Assembly: GCF_001556045.1 (NCBI RefSeq)
Contig: NZ_LSIC01000066.1
Span: 1-22,904 of the forward strand
Reading direction: 5' to 3'
Origin: Bradyrhizobium sp. CCH5-F6
Lineage (GTDB): Bacteria; Pseudomonadota; Alphaproteobacteria; Rhizobiales; Xanthobacteraceae
DNA: 22,904 bases
This document shows, piece by piece, positions 13,788 through 21,724 of this stretch. Position 1 is the stretch's first letter. Each line of letters begins with the position of its first letter. Below the pieces are notes generated by a model. It did no database searches. It was given only the letters and a program-made list of their open reading frames with translations, and was not told where the DNA came from. The position numbers and the translations under genes were made by a program.

Positions 13788-14549
13788 TCAAGCCGGAACG
13801 TCGGCGAGCTTGTCGATCGCCGATTTGTGGAGGTCGCTCTGCTGCTGGAGCAGGTTGGCGATGGCGCTGTAGCTGCGCATGACTTCGACCATGCGGCTCA
13901 TCTCGCCGACCGCGTTCACGTTCGACTTCTCGACATAGCCCTGGCGGATGCTCGACTTGGTGTCGGCCTGCGGGACGGCGGAGCCCGCGTCATAGAGATT
14001 GGCGCCGAGCTTGGTCAGCCTGGCCGGATCGTCGAACGAGACCATGCGGATCTTGCCACGGATCGAGTCGTTCCTTGCCGTGCCCTCCAGCACCGTGACG
14101 GTGCCGTCGGGTGCGACGTTGATGTCGTGATCGGTCGGCTGGAACGTGATCGGACCGGCGGCGCCGAGCACGAGGTTGCCGTCTGACGTGACGAGCTGGC
14201 CGGTGCTGTTGATCGAGAATTTGCCGTCGCGGGTGTAGCGCTCGCCGCCATTGGCCTGCACCGCGAAATAGGCGGTGCCGTCGATCGCCATGTCCAGCGG
14301 GTTGTTGGTCGCTTCCATCGGCCCCTGGCCGACGTCGCGGAAGGTGCCGCGGTCCTGCACATAAGAGACCCGCCGGTCGCGACCGATGAAATTGTCGTGA
14401 CGCGCGTTCGAGTTGAGGAACTCCTCGAACAGCGAATGGTCGGCCTTGAAGCCGTTGGTGTTGGCATTGGCGACGTTGTTGGCGATGACGTCCATCTGCC
14501 GTTCCAACGTCATCTGCCGTGACAAGCCGATCAGAAGCGCGTTCTGCAT
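13788..14549 (-). CDS. flgF: Flagellar proximal rod protein FlgF
   Basis: FlgF is a proximal rod subunit exported by the flagellar type III system. The 253-residue protein begins MQNALLIGLSRQMTLERQMD with NNVANANTNGFKAD (about 24-37). It contains MAIDGTAYFAVQANGGERYTRDG and ends with QGYVEKSNVNAVGEMSRMVEVMRSY, the FlgF/FlgG family C-terminal block. The start at 14549 is preferred over 14636 because it begins the conserved rod helix and has GGGGAG seven bases upstream. It is the first gene of flgFGAH, and a sigma-54 promoter lies about 100 bp upstream. Confidence 0.96.
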   Translation of the reverse strand: MQNALLIGLSRQMTLERQMDVIANNVANANTNGFKADHSLFEEFLNSNARHDNFIGRDRRVSYVQDRGTFRDVGQGPMEATNNPLDMAIDGTAYFAVQANGGERYTRDGKFSINSTGQLVTSDGNLVLGAAGPITFQPTDHDINVAPDGTVTVLEGTARNDSIRGKIRMVSFDDPARLTKLGANLYDAGSAVPQADTKSSIRQGYVEKSNVNAVGEMSRMVEVMRSYSAIANLLQQQSDLHKSAIDKLADVPA

Positions 14550-14660
14550 CGGAAATCTCCCCTGAGTGAGATCCGCCATTTCGCTCTCCCAAGCGCCTTG
14601 GCCGACCTCGTGAACGAGACCTTCCGGTTCTCCCAAACCATGGGGTCTCGGCCCTCTCTC

Positions 14661-14676
14661 AGCGAAAGCCGTGCCA
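14661..14676 (-). promoter_or_regulatory. Sigma-54 promoter of the flgF operon
   Basis: On the minus strand the sequence is TGGCACGGCTTTCGCT, matching TGGCACG-N4-TTGCW at all positions but one (TCGC for TTGC), with exact GG/GC spacing. The predicted start near 14651 gives a leader of about 100 bases to flgF. It shares the TTGGCAC core and TCGC with the flgI promoter. Confidence 0.87.
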
Positions 14677-14804
14677 ATCCGAAATTCCGCATAAATTCAA
14701 TGGGTTGCGTATTTTGGAAGGGCGCGGGAGGGCGGCAGAAAGGTTCTGTTAGCCATGTTTGCCCGGCAGATTTTTCCTAGCGCAGGCCCAATCGAAAGAT
14801 TCCG

Positions 14805-14819
14805 TTAACCATTATTACC
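14805..14819 (+). promoter_or_regulatory. Degenerate CtrA-type box upstream of fliL
   Basis: TTAACCATTATTACC: a full TTAACCAT half, then TACC where TTAA is expected. It lies 115 bp before the fliL ATG. The fliL-fliM operon is a CtrA target in Caulobacter, so the placement is meaningful although the second half is weak. Confidence 0.45.
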
Positions 14820-14933
14820 GTAGCGTTTGCGCACCAGAGGAGCGCATTGCGCTGGGGCATTCGTACCGCGTCACTGCCTGCCAGGAGGCTTCGCTCTTTC
14901 GACCCCTTTGAGAGATGAACGAGCGCGGCAAGC

Positions 14934-15431
14934 ATGGCAGAGAATGAGGAAGGCGGCGCAGCCAGCGATGGCGCAGAGGCCGCTCCGCCGAAGAACAAGC
15001 TCAAGCTCATCATCATGGTCGTCGGCGCGCTCGCCGTCCTCGGCGGCGGCGCTGCGACCTGGTTCTTCTTCTTCCGTCATGGCCCCGACGAGCATCATGC
15101 CGAGGCAGCGCCTCCGCCGAAGCCGCCGGCCTTCGTCGACGTCCCCGACCTGATGGTCAACCTCGCCGGCGCGCCCGGCGAGCGCGTGCAATATCTGCGC
15201 CTGAAGATCGTGCTGGAGCTGAAGGAGGAGAAGCAGATCGAGGCGATCAAGCCGACGATGCCGCGCGTCACCGACATCTTCCAGACCTATGTGCGCGAGC
15301 TGCGCCCCTCCGACCTCAATGGTTCCGCCGGCATCTTCCGCCTCAAGGAGGAGCTGACCAAGCGCGTCAACGCGGCGGTCGCCCCGGTCCAGGTCAGCGC
15401 GGTGCTGTTCAAGGAAGTCGTGGTCCAGTGA
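14934..15431 (+). CDS. fliL: Flagellar basal body-associated protein FliL
   Basis: FliL is a single-pass inner membrane protein that surrounds or supports the stator units. The 165-residue protein has an acidic cytoplasmic N-terminus, a membrane segment at about 24-46 (LIIMVVGALAVLGGGAATWF), a Pro-rich periplasmic linker, and the FliL domain: FVDVPDLMVNLAGAPGERVQYLRLKI-type start (about 66-91), then ELKEEKQIEAIKPTMPRVTD and LRPSDLNGSAGIFRLKEELTKRVN, ending VSAVLFKEVVVQ. A stop codon six codons upstream in frame limits the start to 14934. The ribosome binding site is weak. fliM follows after 19 bp. Confidence 0.95.
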   Translation: MAENEEGGAASDGAEAAPPKNKLKLIIMVVGALAVLGGGAATWFFFFRHGPDEHHAEAAPPPKPPAFVDVPDLMVNLAGAPGERVQYLRLKIVLELKEEKQIEAIKPTMPRVTDIFQTYVRELRPSDLNGSAGIFRLKEELTKRVNAAVAPVQVSAVLFKEVVVQ

Positions 15432-15450
15432 GCATGACGGGCTAGGGATC

Positions 15451-16653
15451 ATGGCGGGCAACGACCAAGTCGACCAGGATGCAATTGCCGCCCAGTGGGA
15501 GGCCTCGCTCGATTCCGAGGATCCCGCCGAGGCCGCGAAGGCTGCCGCCGAGAACGAGCTATCGGAGACCATGGCCCTGCAATGGGCGGCCATGGTCGAG
15601 GACGGCAGCCGCGATCTCGGAAGCGGCAAGAACTCCGGCGAGCGGGTGCTGTCGCAGGAGGAGATCGACAATCTCCTCGGCTTCACCGTCGGCGACGTCA
15701 CGCTCGACGATCATTCCGGCATCCGCGCGATCATCGATTCGGCGATGGTCTCTTACGAGCGTCTGCCGATGCTCGAAATCGTCTTCGACCGCCTGGTGCG
15801 GCTGATGACGACGTCCTTGCGCAATTTCACCTCTGACAACGTCGAAGTCTCGCTCGACCGCATCACCTCGGTGCGTTTCGGCGACTACATGAACTCGATC
15901 CCGCTGCCCGCCGTCCTCACCGTCTTCAAGGCCGAGGAGTGGGAGAACTTCGGCATGGCGACGGTCGATTCCAACCTGATCTATTCGATGATCGACGTGC
16001 TGCTCGGCGGCCGCCGCGGCACGAGCCAGCTGCGCATCGAGGGCCGGCCCTACACCACGATCGAGACCGAGCTGGTCAAGCGGCTGGTCGAGGTGGTGCT
16101 GTCCGACGCCGAGCAGGCGTTTCGGCCGCTGTCCCCGGTGACGTTCACGATCGACCGGCTCGAGACCAATCCGCGCTTCGCCGCGATCAGCCGTCCCGCC
16201 AACGCCGCGATCCTGGTCCGCCTGCGCATCGACATGGAAGACCGCGGCGGCAACATCGAGCTGTTGCTGCCTTACGCGACCATCGAGCCGATCCGGGGCG
16301 TCCTGCTCCAGATGTTCATGGGCGAGAAATTCGGCCGAGACCCGGTGTGGGAAGGCCATTTCGCCACCGAGATCGTGCAGGCCGAGATCGCCGTCGATGC
16401 GGTGCTCTACGAGGCCGACATTCCGCTCAAGCAGCTGATGCGGCTCAAGGTCGGCGACACGCTGCCGCTCGACATGCGCGCCGACGCCAACGTCACCGTG
16501 CGCTGCGGCGACGTCACGCTGACCGAGGGGCGGATGGGCCGGGTCGGCGACCGCGTCGCGATCCGCGTGACGAAACCCTTGCGCAAGCCAAGTACGACAC
16601 TTGCGATGTTCGAGAAGGTGGACGAGCAGAACAAGATGATGGAGGCCCCATGA
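15451..16653 (+). CDS. fliM: Flagellar motor switch protein FliM
   Basis: FliM is the C-ring switch protein that binds phosphorylated CheY. The CheY-binding motif LSQEEIDNLL is at residues 67-76. The middle domain includes MVSYERLPMLEIVFDRLVRLMTTSLRNF-type and ITSVRFGDYMNSIPLP blocks, then LLGGRRG and TTIETELVKRLVEVVLSDAEQAF. The C-terminal SpoA domain contains LKQLMRLKVGDTLPLDM. At 400 residues it exceeds E. coli FliM (334), largely through about 65 residues before the CheY motif. That extension carries two similar Trp motifs, IAAQWEASL (12-20) and MALQWAAMV (41-49). AGGG lies shortly before the ATG. The stop overlaps the next gene as ATGA. Confidence 0.96.
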   Translation: MAGNDQVDQDAIAAQWEASLDSEDPAEAAKAAAENELSETMALQWAAMVEDGSRDLGSGKNSGERVLSQEEIDNLLGFTVGDVTLDDHSGIRAIIDSAMVSYERLPMLEIVFDRLVRLMTTSLRNFTSDNVEVSLDRITSVRFGDYMNSIPLPAVLTVFKAEEWENFGMATVDSNLIYSMIDVLLGGRRGTSQLRIEGRPYTTIETELVKRLVEVVLSDAEQAFRPLSPVTFTIDRLETNPRFAAISRPANAAILVRLRIDMEDRGGNIELLLPYATIEPIRGVLLQMFMGEKFGRDPVWEGHFATEIVQAEIAVDAVLYEADIPLKQLMRLKVGDTLPLDMRADANVTVRCGDVTLTEGRMGRVGDRVAIRVTKPLRKPSTTLAMFEKVDEQNKMMEAP

Positions 16654-17096
16654 ACCACTCCCTGGGAATGGCGATCGAGTCGCTGGTGGCTATCCTGCTG
16701 ATGCTGACGATCGTCTACTGCGTCATGCTCAACAAGCGGCTGACGCGGCTCAAGGCGGACGAGCATTCGCTGAAGGCCGTCATCGGCGAGCTGATCACCG
16801 CGACCGAGATCGCAGAGCGCGCGATCGGCGGGCTGAAGCTGGCCGTGCGCGACGTCAACGAGAACCTCGGCAGCCAGCTCGCCGCGGCGACGCAGATGTC
16901 GGACCAGCTCTACAAGCAGCTCGGCGAGGCCGACAACGTGGTGCGGCGCCTGTCCAAGATCGCGATCGCCGCGCGTCCCATGACCAATCCGGAGACGGTT
17001 GCCCCGTCCGCGGCCAAGCCTTCGTCGGCGAAGGCGGTCGCCGCTGCGGCCGAAGCCTTCTCCGAACGCCGACGATCCAACGGCATTGCCGCATAA
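16650..17096 (+). CDS. DUF6468-type bitopic membrane protein of the fliLM operon
   Basis: The 148-residue protein has one N-terminal membrane segment (about 7-27, IESLVAILLMLTIVYCVML), then a long helical, probably coiled-coil region (about 30-105, with KADEHSLKAVIGELITATE and SDQLYKQLGEADNVVRRLS) and an Ala/Pro-rich tail. It resembles the uncharacterised DUF6468 proteins found just after fliM in many alphaproteobacteria. Caulobacter PflI, a flagellar positioning protein, is also a bitopic protein encoded near fliM; whether this is its counterpart is from memory and uncertain. The ATG overlaps the fliM stop (ATGA), implying translational coupling, and the MotE-like gene follows after nine bases. 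Confidence 0.8.
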   Translation: MNHSLGMAIESLVAILLMLTIVYCVMLNKRLTRLKADEHSLKAVIGELITATEIAERAIGGLKLAVRDVNENLGSQLAAATQMSDQLYKQLGEADNVVRRLSKIAIAARPMTNPETVAPSAAKPSSAKAVAAAAEAFSERRRSNGIAA

Positions 17097-17105
17097 AGCC
17101 CGGGC

Positions 17106-17870
17106 ATGAAGTCCTTTCGTAACATCCGCGTCATTCCGGTCGTCCTGGTCGCCGTCGCAGGCCTTGCCACGCTGAAGGTGGCGGGCCTCGCGATCAACGG
17201 CGGCTATGTCTTCGACTACAAGCCGAACCAGACCAAGAAGTCCTGGGCCGAGGAGAACCTGAATTTCCCGACCGGTCGCGAGGACCTCGATATCACCGGA
17301 TCGACCCATGGTGCGCCGAAGGAGCCGCCGAAGCCCGCCGCGCCCGAGACCAAGATGGAAGGTGGCACCGTCGTCAAGATCGAGGAAGGCCAGCCGCAGG
17401 TCTCGGCCTCGGAGCGCGCGATCCTGGAACGTTTGCAGGCGCGGCGGCAGGAGATCGAGGCCCGCCAACGCGAGATCGACATCCGCGAAAGCCTGCTGAA
17501 GTCGGCCGAGAAGCGCATCGAGAACAAGGTCGAGGAGATGAAGGCGGTGGAAACCCGCATCTCCGCGACGCAGGCCGAGCAGAAGGCCGCCGAAGCCCAG
17601 CGCATGAAGGGCCTCGTGACCATGTACGAGGGCATGAAGCCCAAGGACGCCGCGCGGGTGTTCGACCGGCTCGAGATGGGCGTGCTGATCGAGATCGCCT
17701 CGGCCATCGCGCCGCGAAAGATGTCGGACATCATGGGGCTGATGTCGCCGGAAGCTGCGGAGAAGCTGACGGTCGAGATGGCGCGTCGCGCCAACGGCGG
17801 CGGCGATCAGTCCGCCTCGGCCGGCGATCTTCCCAAGATCGACGGCAAGCCGACGCAAAAGCCGAATTGA
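17106..17870 (+). CDS. MotE-like (MgtE N-domain) membrane-anchored coiled-coil protein
   Basis: The 254-residue protein has an uncleaved-looking N-terminal hydrophobic anchor (about 9-31), a Pro-rich linker (about 70-90), a coiled coil (about 102-168, rich in E, R, K and Q) and a C-terminal helical domain, LVTMYEGMKPKDAARVFDRLEMGVLIEIASAI followed by MGLMSPEAAEKLTVEMA. This last part is the MgtE-N-like fold of MotE, which in Sinorhizobium is a periplasmic chaperone for MotC. That suggests a role in stator or motor assembly in the periplasm. It sits directly after the DUF6468 gene in the fliL operon. The motE name is not given because true orthology to the rhizobial gene is not established. 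Confidence 0.8.
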   Translation: MKSFRNIRVIPVVLVAVAGLATLKVAGLAINGGYVFDYKPNQTKKSWAEENLNFPTGREDLDITGSTHGAPKEPPKPAAPETKMEGGTVVKIEEGQPQVSASERAILERLQARRQEIEARQREIDIRESLLKSAEKRIENKVEEMKAVETRISATQAEQKAAEAQRMKGLVTMYEGMKPKDAARVFDRLEMGVLIEIASAIAPRKMSDIMGLMSPEAAEKLTVEMARRANGGGDQSASAGDLPKIDGKPTQKPN

Positions 17871-17880
17871 GGGCTCATAC

Positions 17881-17895
17881 TTAAGAAGTCCTTAA
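17881..17895 (+). promoter_or_regulatory. Perfect CtrA-type box upstream of the AMIN/TPR gene
   Basis: TTAAGAAGTCCTTAA is an exact TTAA-N7-TTAA. It begins ten bases after the stop of the MotE-like gene and ends 44 bp before the next ATG. It suggests separate cell-cycle control of the large downstream gene even though it lies at the end of the fliL series. Confidence 0.6.
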
Positions 17896-17922
17896 TTGCC
17901 AAAACCTACATTCGAAGGCAGG

Positions 17923-17939
17923 GCCGGCGCAGTGCCGGC
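17923..17939 (+). promoter_or_regulatory. Hairpin at the start of the AMIN/TPR gene
   Basis: GCCGGC-GCAGT-GCCGGC directly abuts the predicted ATG at 17940. It could hide that start codon and limit translation, or indicate that a downstream start (17961 or 17970) is used. Confidence 0.35.
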
Positions 17940-20900
17940 ATGACCGCCGAACCGGAAGAAATGCCGCCAATGGCGCGAGAAGCTGCCGCTGGGTTTGTGT
18001 CGCGAGCCCGCGCATTGGCGCGGGGGCTATCGCGTCATGTCCGCAAGGCGGCCGTCGTGGCGATCTGCCTGCCGATCGGCCTCGGCGCGCCTGCGTGGGC
18101 GGCCGATCCGATCCGCGGCGAGGCGAGCTTTTCGGCCGGTGGCGGCTTCGCCCGTCTGGTGATCAAGCTCGGCGAGGACGTTCCCTCCGAGGTCACGACC
18201 GCAGGCTCCATTCTCGTGATCCGTTTCGACCGGCCGGTCGACGTTCCCGTCGACAGGATTCCGGAAGGCGCGCCCGATTACGTCAACTCCGCCCGCCGCG
18301 ATCCCGATGGCGGCGCCATTCGCCTGTCGCTGGCGCGGCGCGTCACCGTCAACACCATGAACGCCGGCGAGCGCACCTTCGTCGATCTGCTGCCCGAGGG
18401 CTGGAAGGGACCGCCGCCGAGCCTGCCCATGGACGTGGTCAAGGAGCTCGCCGAACGCGCACGCGTGGCCGAGCGCGCGCTGCGCGCCCAGCGTGCCGCC
18501 GCGGAGGCGAAGAAGCGTCCGCAGATCCGCGTGCGTGCCTCCGTGCAGCCGACCTTCGTGCGCTTCGTGTTCGAGATGCCCGACGGTGTTGGCGTCTCCT
18601 CCGTGCTCAACGAGCAGAAGCTCACGCTCGTCTTCAACGCCAATCTCAATTTCGACCTGGCGGACGCGGTGGTGGCGGCGCCGCCGAACGTCGCCTCGAT
18701 CAAGCAGAAGGCCGACATCGACCAGACCAGTGTCGAGATCGCGCTGATCGGCGATTCAGACGTGCATTCGTTCCGCGACGAGAAGAACTACGTCGTCGAC
18801 GTCGCCTTCCAGCCCGACAAGGGCAAAGTGGCGACGACACCCGCGGCGTCGATCGCGCAGATGAAGCCTGCCCCTCAGGCACCGGCGCCAATGCCTGCGC
18901 CGGTCATTCCGGCCGCCGAGAAGGAGGCCCTCCGCGAGATCGTGCCGCCGACCTCCGAACCGATTGCGCGCGAAGCCAAGATCGACGTCAAGCCGGAGGC
19001 GCCCGCCACGATGTCGCCCGCCCAAGCGCCGAAGCCGGCTGCCGCTCCCGCGGCCGAGGCTGCGCGTGCTCCGGAAGTCTCCAAGGACGCTGCAAAGCCC
19101 GTGTCGCCCGCTCCCGAAGCTGCGGCCGCACCTGCCAAGCCGGCGCCGGCCGAAGTGCCGACGGAGGCCGCGAAGCAGCCGGTCAAGGAGGCCGCCAGGG
19201 CTGCGTCCGTCGAGGTGCCGGTGGCGCCGCAACAGACCGCCGCCAGCGTCGATGTGCGCCGCGACAGCGACGGCCTGCGCGTCACGTTCCCGATTCAGGT
19301 CGCAACGCCTGCGGCGGCGTTCCGCCGCGGCGACACCGTCTGGCTGGTGTTCGATACGCCGAAGCCGATCGATGTCGAGGCGATCCGCAGCAGGGGCGGC
19401 GCGATGATCGGCGAGGTCGGCCGCATGCCGCTCGACAAGGGTCAGGCGGTGCGCATCCGTCTCACCCGACCGCTGGTCTACTCGCTGGCGAGCGAGGAGG
19501 TCGGCAAGGAGACCAACTGGCTGTTGACGCTCGCCGACAAGATCCAGGCGACGCCGCTGCCGCTGATGATATCGCGCAACATCACCGACCCCGCGCTTGC
19601 CAATATCGCGATCCCCTTCGCCAATCCCGGCCTCCTGCACAAGCTCACCGATCCCGATGCCGGTGATGCGCTCTATGTCGTCACTGCGCAGCGGCCGGTG
19701 CGCGGCTTCATCAAGCGGCAGGATCTCGTCGATCTTTCGTTGCTGGAATCCGCGCACGGCATCGCGATCCGGCCGAACTCCGACGAGGTCGGTGTCGAGG
19801 TCGGCGCCGAAAAGGTGATCCTCGGCAAGAAGGGCGGATTGACGCTGTCGCCGGTCGACATCTCGGCCGAGCGGGCGCCGACCGCGGTGCGCCCGGTCTT
19901 CAGCCCCGAGGGCTGGCGCAAGGGCCAGTCGGAAAACTTCATGGCGCGCCAGAGCGAACTGATAGCGGCGATCTCGGCCGTCGAGCCTGCGCTGCGTTCG
20001 CTGCCGCGGCTCGACCTCGCGCAGTTCTACATGTCGCGTGCCATGTATCACGAGGCCAAGGCCGTGACCGACCTCATGCTGAGCGATCCGCTCAACAAGG
20101 AGGAGAGCGGTGCGCTGATCATGCATGCGATCGCGAGCATCCTGATCGGCCGGCCGGCGCAGGGCCTGAAGGACCTCGCCAATCCCGTGATCGGCAACAG
20201 CCACGATTCCCAGCTGTGGAAGGCGCTCGCCTATGCGCGGCAGGGCAAATGGGCGGACGCGCGCGAAAAGTTCAAGAATGTCGAATTCGCCATCGCCTCG
20301 CTGCCGCTCGACATCCAGCGCATCGTGACCATGGACGCGATGCGCGCCTCGCTCGAGGTCAAGGACTATGCCGGCGCCTCCAAGCGCCGCAGCGAGCTCG
20401 AGGTGGTCGGTGTCCCGCCCGAGGCTGCGCCCGGCTTCGCCGTGCTGCGCGGCCGGCTCGCCGAGGCGCTCGGCCACGACAAGGATGCGCTCGACGACTA
20501 CAAGCTCGCGGTCGCCTCGAGCGACCGGCCGGCGGCGGCCGAGGCCAAGCAGCTCGAGATCGCGCTGCGTCAAAAGCGCGACGAGATCGGCAAGGAAGAG
20601 GCGCTGCGCGAGCTGGAGACGCTGTCGATGACGTGGCGCGGCGACGCGGTCGAAGTCAAGACGCTCCAGATGCTGTCGCGGATGTATGCCGAAAGCGGGC
20701 GCTACCGGGATGCGCTCACCGCCGCGCGCACCGCGACGAGGCTCCAGCCGAACGCCGAAGCCTCGCGTCAGGCGCAGGATCTCGCCTCCGAGCTGTTCAC
20801 GCAGTTATTCCTCGGCCCGAAGGGCGACGAGCTGCCGCCCGTCGAGGCGCTCGGGATGTTCTACGAGTTCCGCGAGCTGACGCCGATCGGCCGGCGCGGC

Positions 20901-21680
20901 GACGAGCTGATCCGCCGTCTCGCCGATCGTCTCGCCTCGATCGACCTGCTCGATCAGGCCGCCGAGCTCCTGCAATACCAGGTCGATCACCGCCTCGAAG
21001 GCGCTGCGCGCGCCCAGGTCGCCGCGCGCCTGTCCATGATCTATCTCGCCAACCGCAAGCCCGACATGGCCATCACCGCGCTGCGCGCGAGCCGCATCAG
21101 CGATCTCTCCGGCGAGCTCCGGCAGCAGCGCCTGCTCCTGGAGGCGCGCGCGCAGAGCGACGTGGGCCGTCACGATCTCGCGCTCGACATCATCTCCAAC
21201 GTCTCCGGGCGCGAAGTGCTACGCCTCCGCTCCGACATCTTCTGGGCCGCGCGGCGCTGGCGCGAGTCCGCCGAGCAGATCGAGCTCTATTACGGCGAGC
21301 GCTTCCGCGACTTCAAGCCGCTCAATGCGGTCGAGAAGAGCGACATCATCCGCGCCGCCGTCGGCTACGCGCTCGCCGACGATTCGATCGGCCTGTCGCG
21401 TTTCCGCGAGAAATATGCGCCGCTGATGAGCGAGAGCGCCGACCGGCTCGCCTTCGACATCGCCAGCAAGCCGGCCGCAGCCTCCAGCGCCGAATTCGCC
21501 GAGATCGCCAAGCTGGCCGCCAGCGTCGATACGCTGGACGGCTTCCTGCGCGAGATGAAGCAGCGCTTCCCCGACGCCACCGCCCGCGCACCCGGCGCAT
21601 CGCAGGCCAAGGACGAATCCGACCACACCGGCTCGCTGCCGACGATTCCCGTCGTGCGGCAGATCAAGATGACGCGTTAG
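17940..21680 (+). CDS. Large periplasmic protein with AMIN-like domains and TPR repeats
   Basis: This 1246-residue protein was not matched to a named gene. Residues 36-54 look like a signal peptide (KAAVVAICLPIGLGAPAWA). Three beta-rich regions follow with AMIN-like alternation: about 60-155 (ARLVIKLGEDVPSEV, ILVIRFDRPVDVP, GAIRLSL), about 194-300 (FVRFVFEMPDGVGV, LTLVFNANLNF), and about 436-536 (LRVTFPIQVATPAAAFRRGD, WLVFDTP). An Ala/Pro/Lys-rich linker fills about 300-435. From about 664 to 1200 the sequence is helical with TPR-like repeats (LAQFYMSRAMYHEAKAVTDL; LWKALAYARQGKWADAREKF; LSRMYAESGRYRDALTAART). AMIN domains elsewhere bind peptidoglycan, so a wall-anchored scaffold for the flagellum or pole is plausible but inferred. 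The start is uncertain (17940, 17961 or 17970). A perfect CtrA-type box lies just upstream. Confidence 0.75.
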   Translation: MTAEPEEMPPMAREAAAGFVSRARALARGLSRHVRKAAVVAICLPIGLGAPAWAADPIRGEASFSAGGGFARLVIKLGEDVPSEVTTAGSILVIRFDRPVDVPVDRIPEGAPDYVNSARRDPDGGAIRLSLARRVTVNTMNAGERTFVDLLPEGWKGPPPSLPMDVVKELAERARVAERALRAQRAAAEAKKRPQIRVRASVQPTFVRFVFEMPDGVGVSSVLNEQKLTLVFNANLNFDLADAVVAAPPNVASIKQKADIDQTSVEIALIGDSDVHSFRDEKNYVVDVAFQPDKGKVATTPAASIAQMKPAPQAPAPMPAPVIPAAEKEALREIVPPTSEPIAREAKIDVKPEAPATMSPAQAPKPAAAPAAEAARAPEVSKDAAKPVSPAPEAAAAPAKPAPAEVPTEAAKQPVKEAARAASVEVPVAPQQTAASVDVRRDSDGLRVTFPIQVATPAAAFRRGDTVWLVFDTPKPIDVEAIRSRGGAMIGEVGRMPLDKGQAVRIRLTRPLVYSLASEEVGKETNWLLTLADKIQATPLPLMISRNITDPALANIAIPFANPGLLHKLTDPDAGDALYVVTAQRPVRGFIKRQDLVDLSLLESAHGIAIRPNSDEVGVEVGAEKVILGKKGGLTLSPVDISAERAPTAVRPVFSPEGWRKGQSENFMARQSELIAAISAVEPALRSLPRLDLAQFYMSRAMYHEAKAVTDLMLSDPLNKEESGALIMHAIASILIGRPAQGLKDLANPVIGNSHDSQLWKALAYARQGKWADAREKFKNVEFAIASLPLDIQRIVTMDAMRASLEVKDYAGASKRRSELEVVGVPPEAAPGFAVLRGRLAEALGHDKDALDDYKLAVASSDRPAAAEAKQLEIALRQKRDEIGKEEALRELETLSMTWRGDAVEVKTLQMLSRMYAESGRYRDALTAARTATRLQPNAEASRQAQDLASELFTQLFLGPKGDELPPVEALGMFYEFRELTPIGRRGDELIRRLADRLASIDLLDQAAELLQYQVDHRLEGAARAQVAARLSMIYLANRKPDMAITALRASRISDLSGELRQQRLLLEARAQSDVGRHDLALDIISNVSGREVLRLRSDIFWAARRWRESAEQIELYYGERFRDFKPLNAVEKSDIIRAAVGYALADDSIGLSRFREKYAPLMSESADRLAFDIASKPAAASSAEFAEIAKLAASVDTLDGFLREMKQRFPDATARAPGASQAKDESDHTGSLPTIPVVRQIKMTR

Positions 21681-21724
21681 GAAGCGGCTGCCGCGCCAAG
21701 CGTGGCCCGAGACGGCTCTGCCCG

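Larger units (their letters stand above)
14550..14933. other. flgF/fliL divergent intergenic control region
   Basis: This 384-bp stretch without a gene holds the sigma-54 promoter of the flgF operon (14661-14676, minus strand) and a CtrA-type half or degenerate box (14805-14819) facing fliL. A second TTAG-N7 element with CCATGTT follows at 14749-14759. AGGAGG at 14883 is too far from fliL to serve it. No other gene-like reading frame with family resemblance is seen. Confidence 0.6.

Noticed and set aside
14915..14947. Ten-codon leader frame (MNERGKHGRE) overlapping the fliL start
   Set aside because: It is short, has no clear ribosome binding site and may be chance; no attenuation structure was seen.
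18095..19666. Long alternative frame within the AMIN/TPR gene
   Set aside because: Arg/Gly-rich frame shadow; the main frame has a signal peptide and recognisable repeats.
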